A DNA stretch of 64,000 nt from Pseudomonadota bacterium (lineage in GTDB: Bacteria; Pseudomonadota; Gammaproteobacteria; Burkholderiales; Burkholderiaceae_C): positions 52,135 to 116,134 of the forward strand of contig JAKAXL010000005.1 of NCBI GenBank assembly GCA_021816585.1, read 5' to 3'. Of this stretch, positions 33,907 through 42,840 are shown piece by piece (within the stretch, counting starts at the first letter, position 1; the number at the start of each line of letters is the position of its first letter). The notes beneath the pieces are model-generated. The model did not search any database and was not told the origin of the DNA. It saw nothing but the letters and a program-made list of their open reading frames with translations. The position numbers and the translations under genes were made by a program.

Positions 33907-36261
33907 ATGCCTGCCCATCGTGTCCTCCGGTCCTGCGCAGGCTTGCTGCTGTCGTGGGCGTTGCAGGCGGCCGTGCCCGCGCCCGCCGCCGCCGCGCCGA
34001 CGCCCCCCGTCACCGGCTCGGGCATGGACAAGTTCATCCGCGCCCACGTGAAGGTGGAGAACCAGACGGCGACCCGCCTCGGGCCCCACACCCTGACCCT
34101 CACCAACGGTACCGGCAGGCCGCTGGACTTTCGCCTGCTGCGCATCGAGGACCGGCCGGCGCGGGGCAACGGCATCGAAGCCCGCATCGACTCGTTCCAC
34201 CTCGAGCCGATGGCGCAGCAGCAGATCCCCTACACCGTCAGCACCAACGCCGACCCGCAGGACCATCCGTTCGGCATGAGCCGGACCATCGCGTGGGAAG
34301 TCACGCCGACGGACCGCCGCGCGCTCGGGTCGTCCACGGTGACCGTGGTGCTGTCGGCCCATCTCGACGTCGCGCGGATCCTGCGCGTGGCGGTACCCGC
34401 GGTCGGCGAGGCCGCGAGCTACAAGTGCGCCGCGGTCCGACTCGAGCAGACGCCACCCGAACTGTGGCCGGTGCATTGCCGCAACGCGCTGGCCGATGCC
34501 CAGGCCGGTGCCTATCCGCTGAACGTCTACCTGAGTCCGGTCGATCCGGCCGACCTGCCCTACATCCGTCCGTTGTGGGTCGACCGCCTCTATCGCACCC
34601 GCTACGTCGACGGCCGCGAGGAGCCGCTGAACTGCCCCTGTGAATGCGAGGTCGACTTCGCCGGCGGCAAGCATGGCTATTCCTTCCTGCCCGCCAACCC
34701 GCGACTGGGCTACGTGCTGGAGCCTGTCGTGCCGGGGCTGCCGTGGATCAGCCGCCGCATGCAGGGCGACGAGCCCGACGTCGTGCTGGAAGTCGAGCGC
34801 CGCCCCGACCTGATGGATCCGCTGACCCGCGTCGACACCCTCCATGCCGCGTGCCTGGGCCCCACCTGTAGCGCCGACGACGCCATCGTGATCGACGAGG
34901 TCGAACGGGTCGACGATGTCGAGCATGGCTTCGCGCCGCCTCCGCCCGCCGAGTCGCGACGCTACGCACCGAACGGCGAGATCGGCCCCGGAACGACCCT
35001 GACCCCCGGCGGTCCCCACGACAAGGGCGAAGTGGCGTTTCGCATCACCGACGCCGCGCCGGGGCGCTACGTCGAGTCGCACTACGTGGTGCGCTACCAC
35101 GGGCGCGGCGGCATGCCGCGCGAGTTCACGAGCCCGCATTTCGGCGGCATCCTCGAGTCCGCCACGCAGCGCGAGCGCGCCGCGCGCGCCGCCGCCAGCC
35201 GGCTGCGCGCCGACCCGCCGCCGTGGGTGCACGACCAGCTGCCCGGTCCCTTCGTGCGCGTGGAGCTACCCGACGCGAGCTCCACGCGTCGGACCATCGA
35301 CTGGGCAACCCCGCCGCTGGACACCCATGTGCGCCTGCTCAGCGCCTTGATCACCGAGCCCTACGGAGGCAGCGGCTCGGTGGTCGGGCTGCCGGAGCTG
35401 GGGCCCGACGATTCCGTCGAAAGCCTCAAGGTGCTGACCGCGCTGCACCTGCTGGTCCCGCTGTTCCACCAGGGGCTGACCGCGGAGGAATACACCCGGC
35501 GCTACACGGCCCCGATCGAGGTGGTGCTGTCGAGCTACTGGTTCGGTTCCGAATACCCGCTTTGGTACGACCCCACCGAAGTGGAGGCGGCAGGCGCCGG
35601 TTCGGTGCTCGGACAGGCGTTCCGCAACGGGCACAATGCCACGATCGAGGTCAGCGCGCTGCCGCTGCCCGACATGCCGGGCAGCCGGATTCCGGATGTG
35701 CTCGTGTACACGGTTCATCCCACCGAACCCATGCGCCTCAACCCGATGGCCTGGACCGGGCTGCCGATGCTGGACTACGACATCCAGCCCAGGCGCGACC
35801 CGCTGCTGGCCACGAGCACCCTGCTCGGCTATCCGCAGGCCGCGCGGTACCGGCTCGACCCGTCGGATCCGGCCTCGGTCGAGCTGCTGCCGATGGTCGG
35901 CGCGCGCTTCCCGGCCCTGCGCAACGCGCCCGACCCGAGCTTTGCGCTGAACAGCCGCGCGCTGTCGCTCGGCGGCCCCGGAAGCTTTCGCTACAGCGTC
36001 CTGGATCCGCGCACCGGACAGCCGATCCGCGACGGGGACGACCTGCTGGTGTTCCAGGGGTTCTCCGGCGCGCCGCTGCTCAGCGATCTGCTGTGGGGCG
36101 AGGACGTCTTGATGAGCGCGACGGTGCGCGGCGTGGCGACCTCCGTCGGCATCTCCCGCTACACGCAGGAGTCCTACCTGAGCTACGCCGGATTCGATGT
36201 CGACATGAGCAGCCTGGACGCGCAGATCTACTACGAGTGGCTCAAGTCGAAGTTGCCCTGA
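33907..36261 (+). CDS. Large secreted protein 1, C-terminal chymotrypsin-like serine protease domain (predicted)
   Basis: The 784-aa protein has a Sec signal peptide (MPAHRVLRSCAGLLLSWAL, then AAAAPT). About 430 beta-rich residues of no recognised family follow, including two cysteine pairs conserved in the paralogue (YKCA...PVHCRNAL and ACLGPTC). The C-terminal third looks like a chymotrypsin fold: GSGSVVG, then LTALH with H514, PDVLVYTV with D597, LLGYPQ, and GFSGAP with S720, then VRGVATS. These are the His, Asp and GxSGxP positions of S1-type proteases. It is 40-50% similar by eye to the product at 37926, with identical triad spacing. GAGG precedes the ATG. The triad assignment is my inference; the N-terminal function is unknown. 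Confidence 0.7.
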   Translation: MPAHRVLRSCAGLLLSWALQAAVPAPAAAAPTPPVTGSGMDKFIRAHVKVENQTATRLGPHTLTLTNGTGRPLDFRLLRIEDRPARGNGIEARIDSFHLEPMAQQQIPYTVSTNADPQDHPFGMSRTIAWEVTPTDRRALGSSTVTVVLSAHLDVARILRVAVPAVGEAASYKCAAVRLEQTPPELWPVHCRNALADAQAGAYPLNVYLSPVDPADLPYIRPLWVDRLYRTRYVDGREEPLNCPCECEVDFAGGKHGYSFLPANPRLGYVLEPVVPGLPWISRRMQGDEPDVVLEVERRPDLMDPLTRVDTLHAACLGPTCSADDAIVIDEVERVDDVEHGFAPPPPAESRRYAPNGEIGPGTTLTPGGPHDKGEVAFRITDAAPGRYVESHYVVRYHGRGGMPREFTSPHFGGILESATQRERAARAAASRLRADPPPWVHDQLPGPFVRVELPDASSTRRTIDWATPPLDTHVRLLSALITEPYGGSGSVVGLPELGPDDSVESLKVLTALHLLVPLFHQGLTAEEYTRRYTAPIEVVLSSYWFGSEYPLWYDPTEVEAAGAGSVLGQAFRNGHNATIEVSALPLPDMPGSRIPDVLVYTVHPTEPMRLNPMAWTGLPMLDYDIQPRRDPLLATSTLLGYPQAARYRLDPSDPASVELLPMVGARFPALRNAPDPSFALNSRALSLGGPGSFRYSVLDPRTGQPIRDGDDLLVFQGFSGAPLLSDLLWGEDVLMSATVRGVATSVGISRYTQESYLSYAGFDVDMSSLDAQIYYEWLKSKLP

Positions 36262-36278
36262 GCCCGCGCAGCGGGCTC
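36260..36278. terminator. Short bidirectional hairpin holding both convergent stop codons
   Basis: GAGCCCGC (36260-36267) pairs with GCGGGCTC (36271-36278), loop GCA. It includes part of the TGA of the upstream plus-strand gene and of the minus-strand gene ending at 36277. There is no T-tract, so terminator strength is doubtful. Confidence 0.4.
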
Positions 36279-36975
36279 AGGCCGGCTCCATGCCGTGGCT
36301 GCGCTTGACCTGCGCGGTGCGTGGCGACGCCAGGTAGGCGATCAGCGCGCGCGCCGCCTGCTGCTGGCGCGACACGCTGCAGACCCCCGCGGTGAAGCGG
36401 GTCACGATCTCGCAGCCCGAGGGCAGCTCGCCGAGCACGCGCACGCCGTCCAGGCCCATCAGTTCGCTGGTCTGCTGGAAGCCCAGCGTCGCCTTGCCCT
36501 GGTCCAGCAGACGCCCCACCGGAACCCCGGCCGGCGCCTGCACCAGCCGGTCGCGCACCGCGTCGAGCACGCCCCAGCGCTGCAGCAGCGCCAGCACCGC
36601 GGTGCCGCTGGGCCCCGTCGAGTGGCCGATCGCCGCCGCCTCGAGCACCGCCTTGCGCAGCGCCTGCTCGGTGGAGACGTCGAACTCCGCCGCGCCGCGC
36701 GGCACCGCGACCACGGTCTTCGACACCACCAGGTCGGCGCGACTGTCGGGCAGCACGCTGCCGGCGGCGATCAGCTTGTCGATCGCGTCCCCCGCCAGCA
36801 CCACCACGTCGAAGGGCTCGCCCTCGCGCACGCGGCGCGCGGCGTCGACACCGCCCACGGATTCGAAGTGGATGTCCACGGCGCACTCGCGCGGACAACT
36901 TTGGGCCAGCTCGGCGAGCATCGCCCGCGTGGCCATCGAGGAGATCCCCCGCAGGGTCGTGAGTTCCGTGGTCAT
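36277..36975 (-). CDS. ModA-like substrate-binding protein without signal peptide
   Basis: The 232-aa protein has the ModA/PBP pattern: FESVGGVDAARRVREGEPFDVVVLAGDAIDKLIAAGSV near residues 38-75, TVVAVPRGA, and TLGFQQTSELMGLDGVRVLGELP. The start MTTELTTLRGISSMATRAML lacks a cleavable signal, so it is probably cytoplasmic. Proteins of this type are found as molybdate-like or organic-acid-binding sensors. No modBC genes adjoin. Its location between two paralogous secreted-protein genes may be accidental. Confidence 0.7.
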   Translation of the reverse strand: MTTELTTLRGISSMATRAMLAELAQSCPRECAVDIHFESVGGVDAARRVREGEPFDVVVLAGDAIDKLIAAGSVLPDSRADLVVSKTVVAVPRGAAEFDVSTEQALRKAVLEAAAIGHSTGPSGTAVLALLQRWGVLDAVRDRLVQAPAGVPVGRLLDQGKATLGFQQTSELMGLDGVRVLGELPSGCEIVTRFTAGVCSVSRQQQAARALIAYLASPRTAQVKRSHGMEPA

Positions 36976-37145
36976 CGAAGGTTCCGTGACAAGACAGGGC
37001 CTGACGCATCGTCCGGCGCCCGCGCTCGGCCCGTGGCCCGTCACGCGCGGCCGTTCGGACGCCCACGAGGATGCTAGCGGGACATCGCGCGCGCTGCCGG
37101 CGTCCGCCCCGGCCCGTGGCGTGCCGCGCATGCACGAGACGCAAC

Positions 37146-37183
37146 GCAAACGGGGCCCTGCATCGCTGCAGGGCCCCGTTTGC
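37146..37183. terminator. Perfect 17-bp hairpin after cspA
   Basis: The arm at 37146-37162 (starts GCAAACGGGGCCC) is an exact complement of 37167-37183, with loop TCGC. The stem outer end is A/T-rich (GCAAA/TTTGC), typical of a bidirectional terminator. It sits between the cspA stop (37248) and the ModA-like gene start. Confidence 0.75.
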
Positions 37184-37247
37184 GGAAGAGTCCTTCGCGC
37201 CGGCGCCATCGCGGTCGGGCTTCGCGCCCGGCCGCGAGGCCGTCGCC

Positions 37248-37460
37248 TCAGAGAGCGCGGATGTTCGTGGCCTGCGGGCCCTTGGGGCCGTCCTTGACCT
37301 CGAACTCCACCTGCGCGCCTTCGGCCAGCGTGCGGAAGCCGCCGTTGTTGCGGATTTCACTGTGGTGCGCGAACAGGTCCTTGCCGCCGTTGCTCGGGGC
37401 GATGAAGCCGAAGCCCTTGCCGTCGTTGAACCACTTCACGGTACCGGTCTGAATCGTCAT
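37248..37460 (-). CDS. cspA: Cold-shock protein, CspA family
   Basis: The 70-aa protein ([20 protein letters not shown]) has RNP1 (KGFGFI) and an RNP2 variant (LFAHHSEI) of the nucleic-acid-binding cold-shock domain. It should bind single-stranded RNA and act as an RNA chaperone. AAGGAAAC stands 5 bp before the ATG. A long leader precedes it (promoter near 37675), as in cspA-type genes where the leader RNA is temperature-responsive. Strain-specific naming is not implied by the symbol. Confidence 0.92.
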   Translation of the reverse strand: MTIQTGTVKWFNDGKGFGFIAPSNGGKDLFAHHSEIRNNGGFRTLAEGAQVEFEVKDGPKGPQATNIRAL

Positions 37461-37671
37461 GATGTTTCCTTGGGAAATGAAAGATTGGGCAGATGCCCTT
37501 CGCACACGGCCCGACCGCGTGGGCACAACCGCGTGCGAAGACAGAAACACTCAAGAGCAATCAGCGGGGGGTGAAGCTGAAGCGAGCCGCTCGCGAAAAT
37601 GGGCCTTGGGAAGGCCGGCGGGGCTGCAGACGGGACCTTGGAAGAACAGTCTTGCGCGAATCTATTCAAAC

Positions 37672-37677
37672 AGTATA
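37672..37677 (-). promoter_or_regulatory. Extended -10 promoter of cspA
   Basis: On the minus strand TG-C-TATACT is an extended -10 element in an AT-rich patch. It predicts a transcript start near 37665 and a leader of about 205 nt, long like those of regulated cold-shock genes. There is no good -35 hexamer at 17 bp. Confidence 0.5.
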
Positions 37678-37823
37678 GCACGGCCGCGTCCAAGGCACAT
37701 CCCCGACCTGGCCCGAAGACCCTGCAGCCTGCGCGGCAGGAACTCCGCGCATCCCGCGGAGTCCAACCCCTGGCTGCGAAGGCCGGGGCCGTCATGTCGC
37801 CGGGCCGCGCTCCATCTCCGTCA

Positions 37824-37854
37824 TCACATCCCCCTTCACATCCCCCCTCACATC
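37824..37854 (+). repeat. Three-copy 12-bp direct repeat (TCACATCCCCC)
   Basis: TCACATCCCCC at 37824-37834 and 37836-37846, with a partial third copy TCACATC at 37848-37854. The period is 12 bp, just over one helical turn. It lies 72-102 bp before the ATG of the second secreted paralogue, where an activator could bind. Confidence 0.6.
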
Positions 37855-37925
37855 ACCTGTCGTGGTGCCGCTCCGATGCGCGCGGCTGTCCGCGACGTTG
37901 CGCGAATCTCCGCGAAAGACTCCCC

Positions 37926-40322
37926 ATGCAAGAACTCTCCGTGCAAAAACTCCGCATCGTTTGCGGCTGGACCTGTGGCCTGCTTCTGGGGATGCTGCTG
38001 TCGCCCGCAGCCACGGCCGCGCCGGCCGACTCCGGTTTCGTCAACGAGATACGGGCACACCTCGCCGTGGAGAACAACGAGACCGAGAGTCTGGGTGCAC
38101 AGACCGCGTACATCGGCAACTTCAGCGGCATGACCCTGCACTTCCAGCCGGACCAGGTCGAGGACTGGCCCGTGGAGGGCAACGGGATCGAAGCCCGCGT
38201 CGACCCCTTCGACCTGGCCCCGGGCGCGGTGCGTGCGGTCCCCTTCACGGTGCGCACCAATACCGGGCCGCGCGCGAACCCCTTCGTGATGAGCCGCAAG
38301 GTCCGCATGCTCGTGACGGACAAGGGCAGGCCCGAACGGCAGGTCCCGTGGACCCTGGCCTTGTCGGCGCGCGTGAATGTCGAGCACCTGCTGCGCGTGA
38401 CGGCTCCCGCGGTCGGCGAGGCCGAAAGCTACATCTGCGCCGCCGCCCCCCTCGAGCACACGCCGCCGCATCTGTGGCCCGTGCACTGCCGCAACGCCCT
38501 GCCCGACGAGCAGGCCGACCGGCACCCGCTGATCCTGCGCTTCAGCGTGGTCCGCCCATCGGACCTGGCCTACATCCGTCCGCTGCCCAAGGAAGCGCTG
38601 TACCAGGTGCAGGATGTCGACGCGACCGCCGCACCACCATCCGCCGCACAACCATCGGCCTCGCAACCGTCCGCCGCCGCAGCTCCCGAAGCGGAGCTCG
38701 AGCAGGCCGGGGCGCAACCGCTCGATCTCGCGCAAGGCAGCCAGACCTGGTCGGTGACTCCGCAGCCTGGGCGCAGCTTCCGGCTCACGCCGGTCGTGCC
38801 GGGGCTGCCGCGCATCAGTCGCCGCGAACACCATGAGGAAGCCGACGTCGTGCTCGAGCTCGAGCGCCGGCCCGACCTGATGGATCCGCGCACCCGCGTC
38901 GACACCGTGCGGGCCGCCTGCATCGGCGACGACTGCGGGGACGACAACGCCATCGTGATCGATGCGATCGAGCGCGTCGACGACATCGGCCACGGCTTCG
39001 ACGCCCCGCCGCCCGACGAAGCCGGCCGTTACGCGCCGGACGGGCTGCTGCAGCCCGGCACGCGCCTGTCCCCGGGCGGCTCGCGCGACAAGGCCGAGGT
39101 GGCCTGGCGCATCACCGACGACTCGCAGGGGGCCTACGTCGAGTCGCATTACGTGATCCGCTACCACGACCGCGAGGGCCGCCAATCCAGCCTGCGCAGC
39201 TCGCACTTCGGCGGCATCGTCGAGCCCTCGCCGCAGCGTGCGCACACCACGCCCGCGGTGCTGCGGGCCGACCCGCCGTGGTGGGCCCACGAGCAGCTGC
39301 CCGGCCCCTTCATGAGCCTGACGCTGCCGGACTCGTCGGGGCAGCGGCAGTCGGTCCCGTTCGCGACCCCTGCGCTGGACAGCCGGATCCGGCTCATCAG
39401 CGTGATGCAGGTCGCACCGAACCTCGGCAGCGCCTCGATCATCGGCATGCCGAGCCTGAACGCCGACGGCTCGATCCGGCAGATCAAGGTGCTCGGCGCG
39501 CTGCACGTGCTGCTGCCGCTGTTCTACAACGGACTGAGCGCCGCGGAATACCGCGCGATCCACCACGGCCCGATCGAGCTGGCGGTGTCCGAGGCCTGGT
39601 TCGATCGCGGCGTCGACTGGAACGACCCGGTCCGCACGCGGCTGGTCGGATGGAGCACCCTCGGGCACGCCTTCGACGATCTGCACTTCGGCGCCGGCGG
39701 AATCGGAGTCGATACGGTGGCGTCGGGTGCGGCCATGGTCAAGCGTATGCCCGACGTCGTGATCTACACGATCCAGCCCCACGAGAAGCTGCAGGTCGAC
39801 ACGCTGGCGGTGGCGCAGGCGCCGACGCTGGTGTACGCGGTCACGCCGATGCTGCTGACGCAGCCGCGGCCACTGGCCTTCGCCGGCTACCCGCAGGGCG
39901 CGAACTACCAGGTCCAGGCCCAGGGCAAGGTGCCGGTCGACTGGATGCCGATGACCTGGGCCGAACTGCCCGCGCTGGACCTCACATTCAGCCCCAGCTA
40001 TCCGGCCAACTCTCACTTTCTGCGAATGGGGCGCGGCGACGCCTTCAGCTACACCCGCTTCGATCCCTCCAGCGGCGCGGTGGTCGAAACCGGGAACACG
40101 CTGACCCCGCTGCACGGCGTGTCGGGAAGTGCGATGCTGGGCAGCCTGCACTGGAGCGGCAGCGCGCTGAGCTGGGCGACGGTGCATGGCGTGGCATCCA
40201 GCGCGATCAACGCACCCGCGCCCGGCGGCGAAAAGCTGCTGAGCTACGTCGGCTTCGACGTCGACGTCGCCGATCCGGACAACGCGCTGCTCTATGGCTG
40301 GCTGAGCACCCAGTTGTTCTGA
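37926..40322 (+). CDS. Large secreted protein 2, paralogue of the product at 33907, with predicted serine protease domain
   Basis: The 798-aa protein has a signal peptide (IVCGWTCGLLLGMLLSPAA, then TAAPAD). It aligns end to end with the product at 33907: VENNETESLG, GNGIEARVDPF, PAVGEAESYICAA, PVHCRNALPDEQA, VVPGLPRISRRE, RRPDLMDPRTRVDT, ACIGDDC, SHFGGIVE and others. A Pro/Ala/Ser-rich linker of about 35 residues near residue 235-270 replaces the CPCEC insert of paralogue 1. The predicted triad is H527 (LGALH), D610 (MPDVVIYTI) and S733 (GVSGSA); spacings of 83 and 123 residues equal those in paralogue 1. GxSGxP is GVSGSA here, so the proline is lost. Activity is unproven. Confidence 0.7.
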   Translation: MQELSVQKLRIVCGWTCGLLLGMLLSPAATAAPADSGFVNEIRAHLAVENNETESLGAQTAYIGNFSGMTLHFQPDQVEDWPVEGNGIEARVDPFDLAPGAVRAVPFTVRTNTGPRANPFVMSRKVRMLVTDKGRPERQVPWTLALSARVNVEHLLRVTAPAVGEAESYICAAAPLEHTPPHLWPVHCRNALPDEQADRHPLILRFSVVRPSDLAYIRPLPKEALYQVQDVDATAAPPSAAQPSASQPSAAAAPEAELEQAGAQPLDLAQGSQTWSVTPQPGRSFRLTPVVPGLPRISRREHHEEADVVLELERRPDLMDPRTRVDTVRAACIGDDCGDDNAIVIDAIERVDDIGHGFDAPPPDEAGRYAPDGLLQPGTRLSPGGSRDKAEVAWRITDDSQGAYVESHYVIRYHDREGRQSSLRSSHFGGIVEPSPQRAHTTPAVLRADPPWWAHEQLPGPFMSLTLPDSSGQRQSVPFATPALDSRIRLISVMQVAPNLGSASIIGMPSLNADGSIRQIKVLGALHVLLPLFYNGLSAAEYRAIHHGPIELAVSEAWFDRGVDWNDPVRTRLVGWSTLGHAFDDLHFGAGGIGVDTVASGAAMVKRMPDVVIYTIQPHEKLQVDTLAVAQAPTLVYAVTPMLLTQPRPLAFAGYPQGANYQVQAQGKVPVDWMPMTWAELPALDLTFSPSYPANSHFLRMGRGDAFSYTRFDPSSGAVVETGNTLTPLHGVSGSAMLGSLHWSGSALSWATVHGVASSAINAPAPGGEKLLSYVGFDVDVADPDNALLYGWLSTQLF

Positions 40323-40325
40323 AGC

Positions 40326-40358
40326 GGCGGCCGGCACGCTTGTGCCGCGCCGGCCGCC
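40326..40358. terminator. Convergent hairpin between secreted paralogue 2 and the GntR gene
   Basis: GGCGGCCGGC (40326-40335) pairs with GCCGGCCGCC (40349-40358), a perfect 10-bp stem with a 13-nt loop, between two convergent stop codons. There is no T-tract. Confidence 0.5.
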
Positions 40359-40366
40359 CCACCGCC

Positions 40367-41119
40367 TCAGGCTTCGTCGCCGAGCAGGTCCACCGCGTAT
40401 TCGTGGCGGTCCGTGCACACGTAGGAGTGGCGCAGTTCCACCGGTCGCTCCTTGAAGGAGCGCGCGATGCGCACGAGCAGCAGCAGCGGATGCCCCGCGG
40501 CCACGTGCAGCAGGCGCGCGCGCGCCGGGTCGGCCTTGGTGGCGCGCACGCGCTCGCGGGTGCGGATCACGCTGACCCCGGCCAGTTCCTGGTAGAGCTG
40601 GTAGACGGTGCTGCGGCGCTCGCGAAGCGCGCGCTCGCTGAGCCGCGGGAACAGCGCCGCCGGCACCGTGATCTCGTCGAGGATCACCGCGTGGCCCTGC
40701 AGGCTGAGCCGGTTGGTGTAGTGCAGCACCTTGTCACCCACCCCGATGTCCAGCGCCGCCGCGGTCGCCTGGTCGGCCTGGCCGCGCGCGAAATCCACCA
40801 GTTCCACGCTGGGGTACTCGCGCAGCCCGTCCTGGCGCACGATGTGGAAGAAGGAAAAGAAGTAGCGCCCGCGTCCGTGCGACGCGACGAAGGTTCCCCG
40901 GCCCTGGTGGCGGATCAGCACGTTCTCCGCACTGAGCTCGTCCACCGCCTTGCGCAGCGTGCCGATGCTCACGCCGAAGCGCTCGCCGAGCTTCTTCTCC
41001 GACGGGATCGCCTCGCCGGGCTTCCACTCGCCGGTGCGCAGGGACTCGAGGATCCTGTGCTTGACTTCCTTGTACAGGTGATTGCCGGGTCCCGGCGGTT
41101 CGGATCGTTGCGGATTCAT
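40367..41119 (-). CDS. GntR-family (HutC subfamily) regulator, probable regulator of the sulfolactate genes
   Basis: The 250-aa protein has a GntR winged helix (residues 15-80: LYKEVKHRILESLRTGEWKPGEAIPSEKKL as landmarks, then GVSIGTLRKAVDEL, RHQGRGTFVA) and a C-terminal UTRA ligand domain (residues 95-245). UTRA domains bind small acids or sugars. It is divergent from suyA across a 191-bp region containing repeats and a promoter. It is therefore the likely repressor of the sulfolactate operon (suyR-like by position; no symbol assigned). Confidence 0.85.
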   Translation of the reverse strand: MNPQRSEPPGPGNHLYKEVKHRILESLRTGEWKPGEAIPSEKKLGERFGVSIGTLRKAVDELSAENVLIRHQGRGTFVASHGRGRYFFSFFHIVRQDGLREYPSVELVDFARGQADQATAAALDIGVGDKVLHYTNRLSLQGHAVILDEITVPAALFPRLSERALRERRSTVYQLYQELAGVSVIRTRERVRATKADPARARLLHVAAGHPLLLLVRIARSFKERPVELRHSYVCTDRHEYAVDLLGDEA

Positions 41120-41205
41120 CGGGGTCGAAGCGGGCGCTGGGGTGGCGGATCGTGCCGGGCGCGAGCCGCGTCCCGAAATCCATGCCGGCATTCTATCCGC
41201 CCATT

Positions 41206-41250
41206 CATCTATGTCATCTAGTTGACCCGGATGATCTGCATGTCTATGCT
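41206..41250 (+). promoter_or_regulatory. suyA promoter with overlapping GntR-type repeats
   Basis: TTGACC (41222-41227) and TATGCT (41245-41250) are 17 bp apart, giving a start about 55 bp before suyA. CATCTA repeats at 41206-41211 and 41215-41220. TCATC (41214-41218) and GATGA (41230-41234) form an inverted repeat over the -35 element, placed well for repression by the divergent GntR protein. Confidence 0.65.
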
Positions 41251-41310
41251 GCGCCCTGACAACCGCGTCGCTGCGCGGCGGCGCGGTTGGTCCCCTATCG
41301 AGGAGCAAAA

Positions 41311-41592
41311 ATGATTCACTTCGTGCAACACGATGCAAAGGATTCGGTGGCCGTGGTCGTCGTCGAGGGCGTCAAGGCCGGCATGGATCTGAAGGGCTGG
41401 ATCATGGACGAGGACCGCATGACCAGCGTCAAGGCGACCCAGGACATCCCCATCGGCCACAAGGTGGCGTTGCGGGACATGGCGACGGGCGACACGGTGT
41501 GGAAGTACGCGGTGGACATCGGCAAGGTGGTGGCGCCGATCCGCGCCGGCGAGCACGCCCACGTGCACAACATCAAGACCAAGCGCTGGTAG
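41311..41592 (+). CDS. suyA: (R)-sulfolactate sulfo-lyase alpha subunit
   Basis: The 93-aa protein (MIHFVQHDAKDSVAVVVVEG) is a SAF-domain subunit of the UxaA/altronate dehydratase superfamily. In that superfamily a separate small SAF subunit next to a roughly 390-aa partner beginning [18 protein letters not shown] is the SuyAB arrangement. SuyAB releases sulfite from (R)-sulfolactate to give pyruvate. The closing GEHAHVHNIKTKRW motif matches the family. GAGGAG lies about 5 bp before the ATG. Context (sulfonate-type importer, two dehydrogenases, sulfite exporter) supports sulfolactate over altronate or galactarate. Confidence 0.85.
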   Translation: MIHFVQHDAKDSVAVVVVEGVKAGMDLKGWIMDEDRMTSVKATQDIPIGHKVALRDMATGDTVWKYAVDIGKVVAPIRAGEHAHVHNIKTKRW

Positions 41593-41649
41593 GCCGCCTG
41601 CCGCCGCCGGCGCCGCGGCGCCTTCCACGATCCGTCCCGGAGACCTTCC

Positions 41650-42825
41650 ATGTCCGTCATCAGCAAAGACACCACCATCCTCGGCTACCGTCGCGAGAAC
41701 GGCCGCGTCGGGGTCCGCAACCACGTCATCATCCTGCCGCTGGACGACCTGTCGAACGCCGCGGCCGAGGCCGTCGCGCACAACATCAAGGGCGCGCTGG
41801 CGATCCCCCACCCCTATGGACGCCTGCAGTTCGGCGCCGACCTCGACCTGCACTTCCGCACCCTGATCGGAACCGGCTGCAACCCGAACGTGGCCGCCGT
41901 CGTGGTCATCGGCATCGAGGAAGGCTGGACCGGCAAGGTGGTCGAGGGCATCAAGACCACCGGCAAGCCGGTGATCGGCTTCGGCATCGAGGGGCACGGC
42001 GACCACGAGACCATCAAGCGCGCCAGCCAGGCGGCGCGCGAGTTCGTGCAATGGGCCAGCGAGAAGCAGCGCGAACCCTGCCCGATCGGCGAACTGTGGG
42101 TGTCGACCAAGTGCGGCGAGAGCGACACCACCTCGGGCTGCGGCTCCAACCCCAGCGTCGGCAACGCCTTCGACAAGCTCTACGAACTCGGCTCCACGCT
42201 GCTGTTCGGCGAGACCTCGGAGATCACCGGCGGCGAGAACCTGGTGGCCGAGCGCTGCGCCAACGACCAGGTGCGCGAGCGCTTCATGTTCATGTTCGAC
42301 CGCTACCAGGACATGATCAACCGCCACAAGACCAGCGACCTCACGGACAGCCAGCCGACCAAGGGCAACATCGCCGGCGGCCTCACCACCATCGAGGAGA
42401 AGGCGCTGGGCAACATCCAGAAGATCGGCCGCAAATGCTTGGTCGACGGCGTGCTGGACAAGGCCGAGACCCCGACCCATTCCGGGCTGTGGTTCATGGA
42501 CTCGTCGTCGGCCGCCGCCGAGATGGTCACGCTGTGCGCGGCCGGCGGTTTCGTCGTGCACTTCTTCCCCACCGGGCAGGGCAACATCATCGGCAACCCG
42601 ATCCTGCCGGTGATCAAGCTGTGCGCGAATCCGCGTACCGTGCGGCTGATGCGCGAGCACGTCGACGTCGACGTCACCGGCTTGCTGCAGCGCGAGATGA
42701 ATCTCGACCAGGCCGGCGACAAGTTGCTCGAGTGCATGCTGCGCACCGCCAACGGGCGGCTCACCGCGGCCGAGGCGCTGGGACACCGCGAATTCGTGTT
42801 GACCCGGCTGTACGAAAGCGCCTGA
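41650..42825 (+). CDS. suyB: (R)-sulfolactate sulfo-lyase beta subunit
   Basis: The 391-aa catalytic subunit belongs to the UxaA/GarD C-terminal family. Landmarks are [29 protein letters not shown] N-terminus, [44 protein letters not shown] and [13 protein letters not shown]. The cysteines probably bind an iron centre. It cleaves the C-S bond of (R)-sulfolactate. It lies 57 bp after suyA in the same operon. The assignment over altronate dehydratase rests on N-terminal resemblance to SuyB and on neighbours. Confidence 0.87.
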   Translation: MSVISKDTTILGYRRENGRVGVRNHVIILPLDDLSNAAAEAVAHNIKGALAIPHPYGRLQFGADLDLHFRTLIGTGCNPNVAAVVVIGIEEGWTGKVVEGIKTTGKPVIGFGIEGHGDHETIKRASQAAREFVQWASEKQREPCPIGELWVSTKCGESDTTSGCGSNPSVGNAFDKLYELGSTLLFGETSEITGGENLVAERCANDQVRERFMFMFDRYQDMINRHKTSDLTDSQPTKGNIAGGLTTIEEKALGNIQKIGRKCLVDGVLDKAETPTHSGLWFMDSSSAAAEMVTLCAAGGFVVHFFPTGQGNIIGNPILPVIKLCANPRTVRLMREHVDVDVTGLLQREMNLDQAGDKLLECMLRTANGRLTAAEALGHREFVLTRLYESA

Positions 42826-42840
42826 GGCTTCATGATTGCA

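Larger units (their letters stand above)
37461..37925. other. cspA leader and control region of secreted paralogue 2
   Basis: This 465-bp stretch holds the cspA leader (37461 to about 37665), an extended -10 element on the minus strand at 37672-37677, and a three-copy 12-bp direct repeat at 37824-37854. Open frames here have shadow-type composition. I see no gene. Confidence 0.6.

Noticed and set aside
37848..40418. 856-codon minus-strand open frame opposite secreted paralogue 2
   Set aside because: Composition is typical of a shadow frame, while the plus strand has a signal peptide and full-length similarity to the product at 33907.
41311..42825. Altronate or galactarate dehydratase for the UxaA-like pair
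   Set aside because: The split small SAF subunit, the SuyB-like N-terminus and the dehydrogenase/sulfite exporter neighbours fit sulfolactate sulfo-lyase better. No hexuronate genes are nearby.
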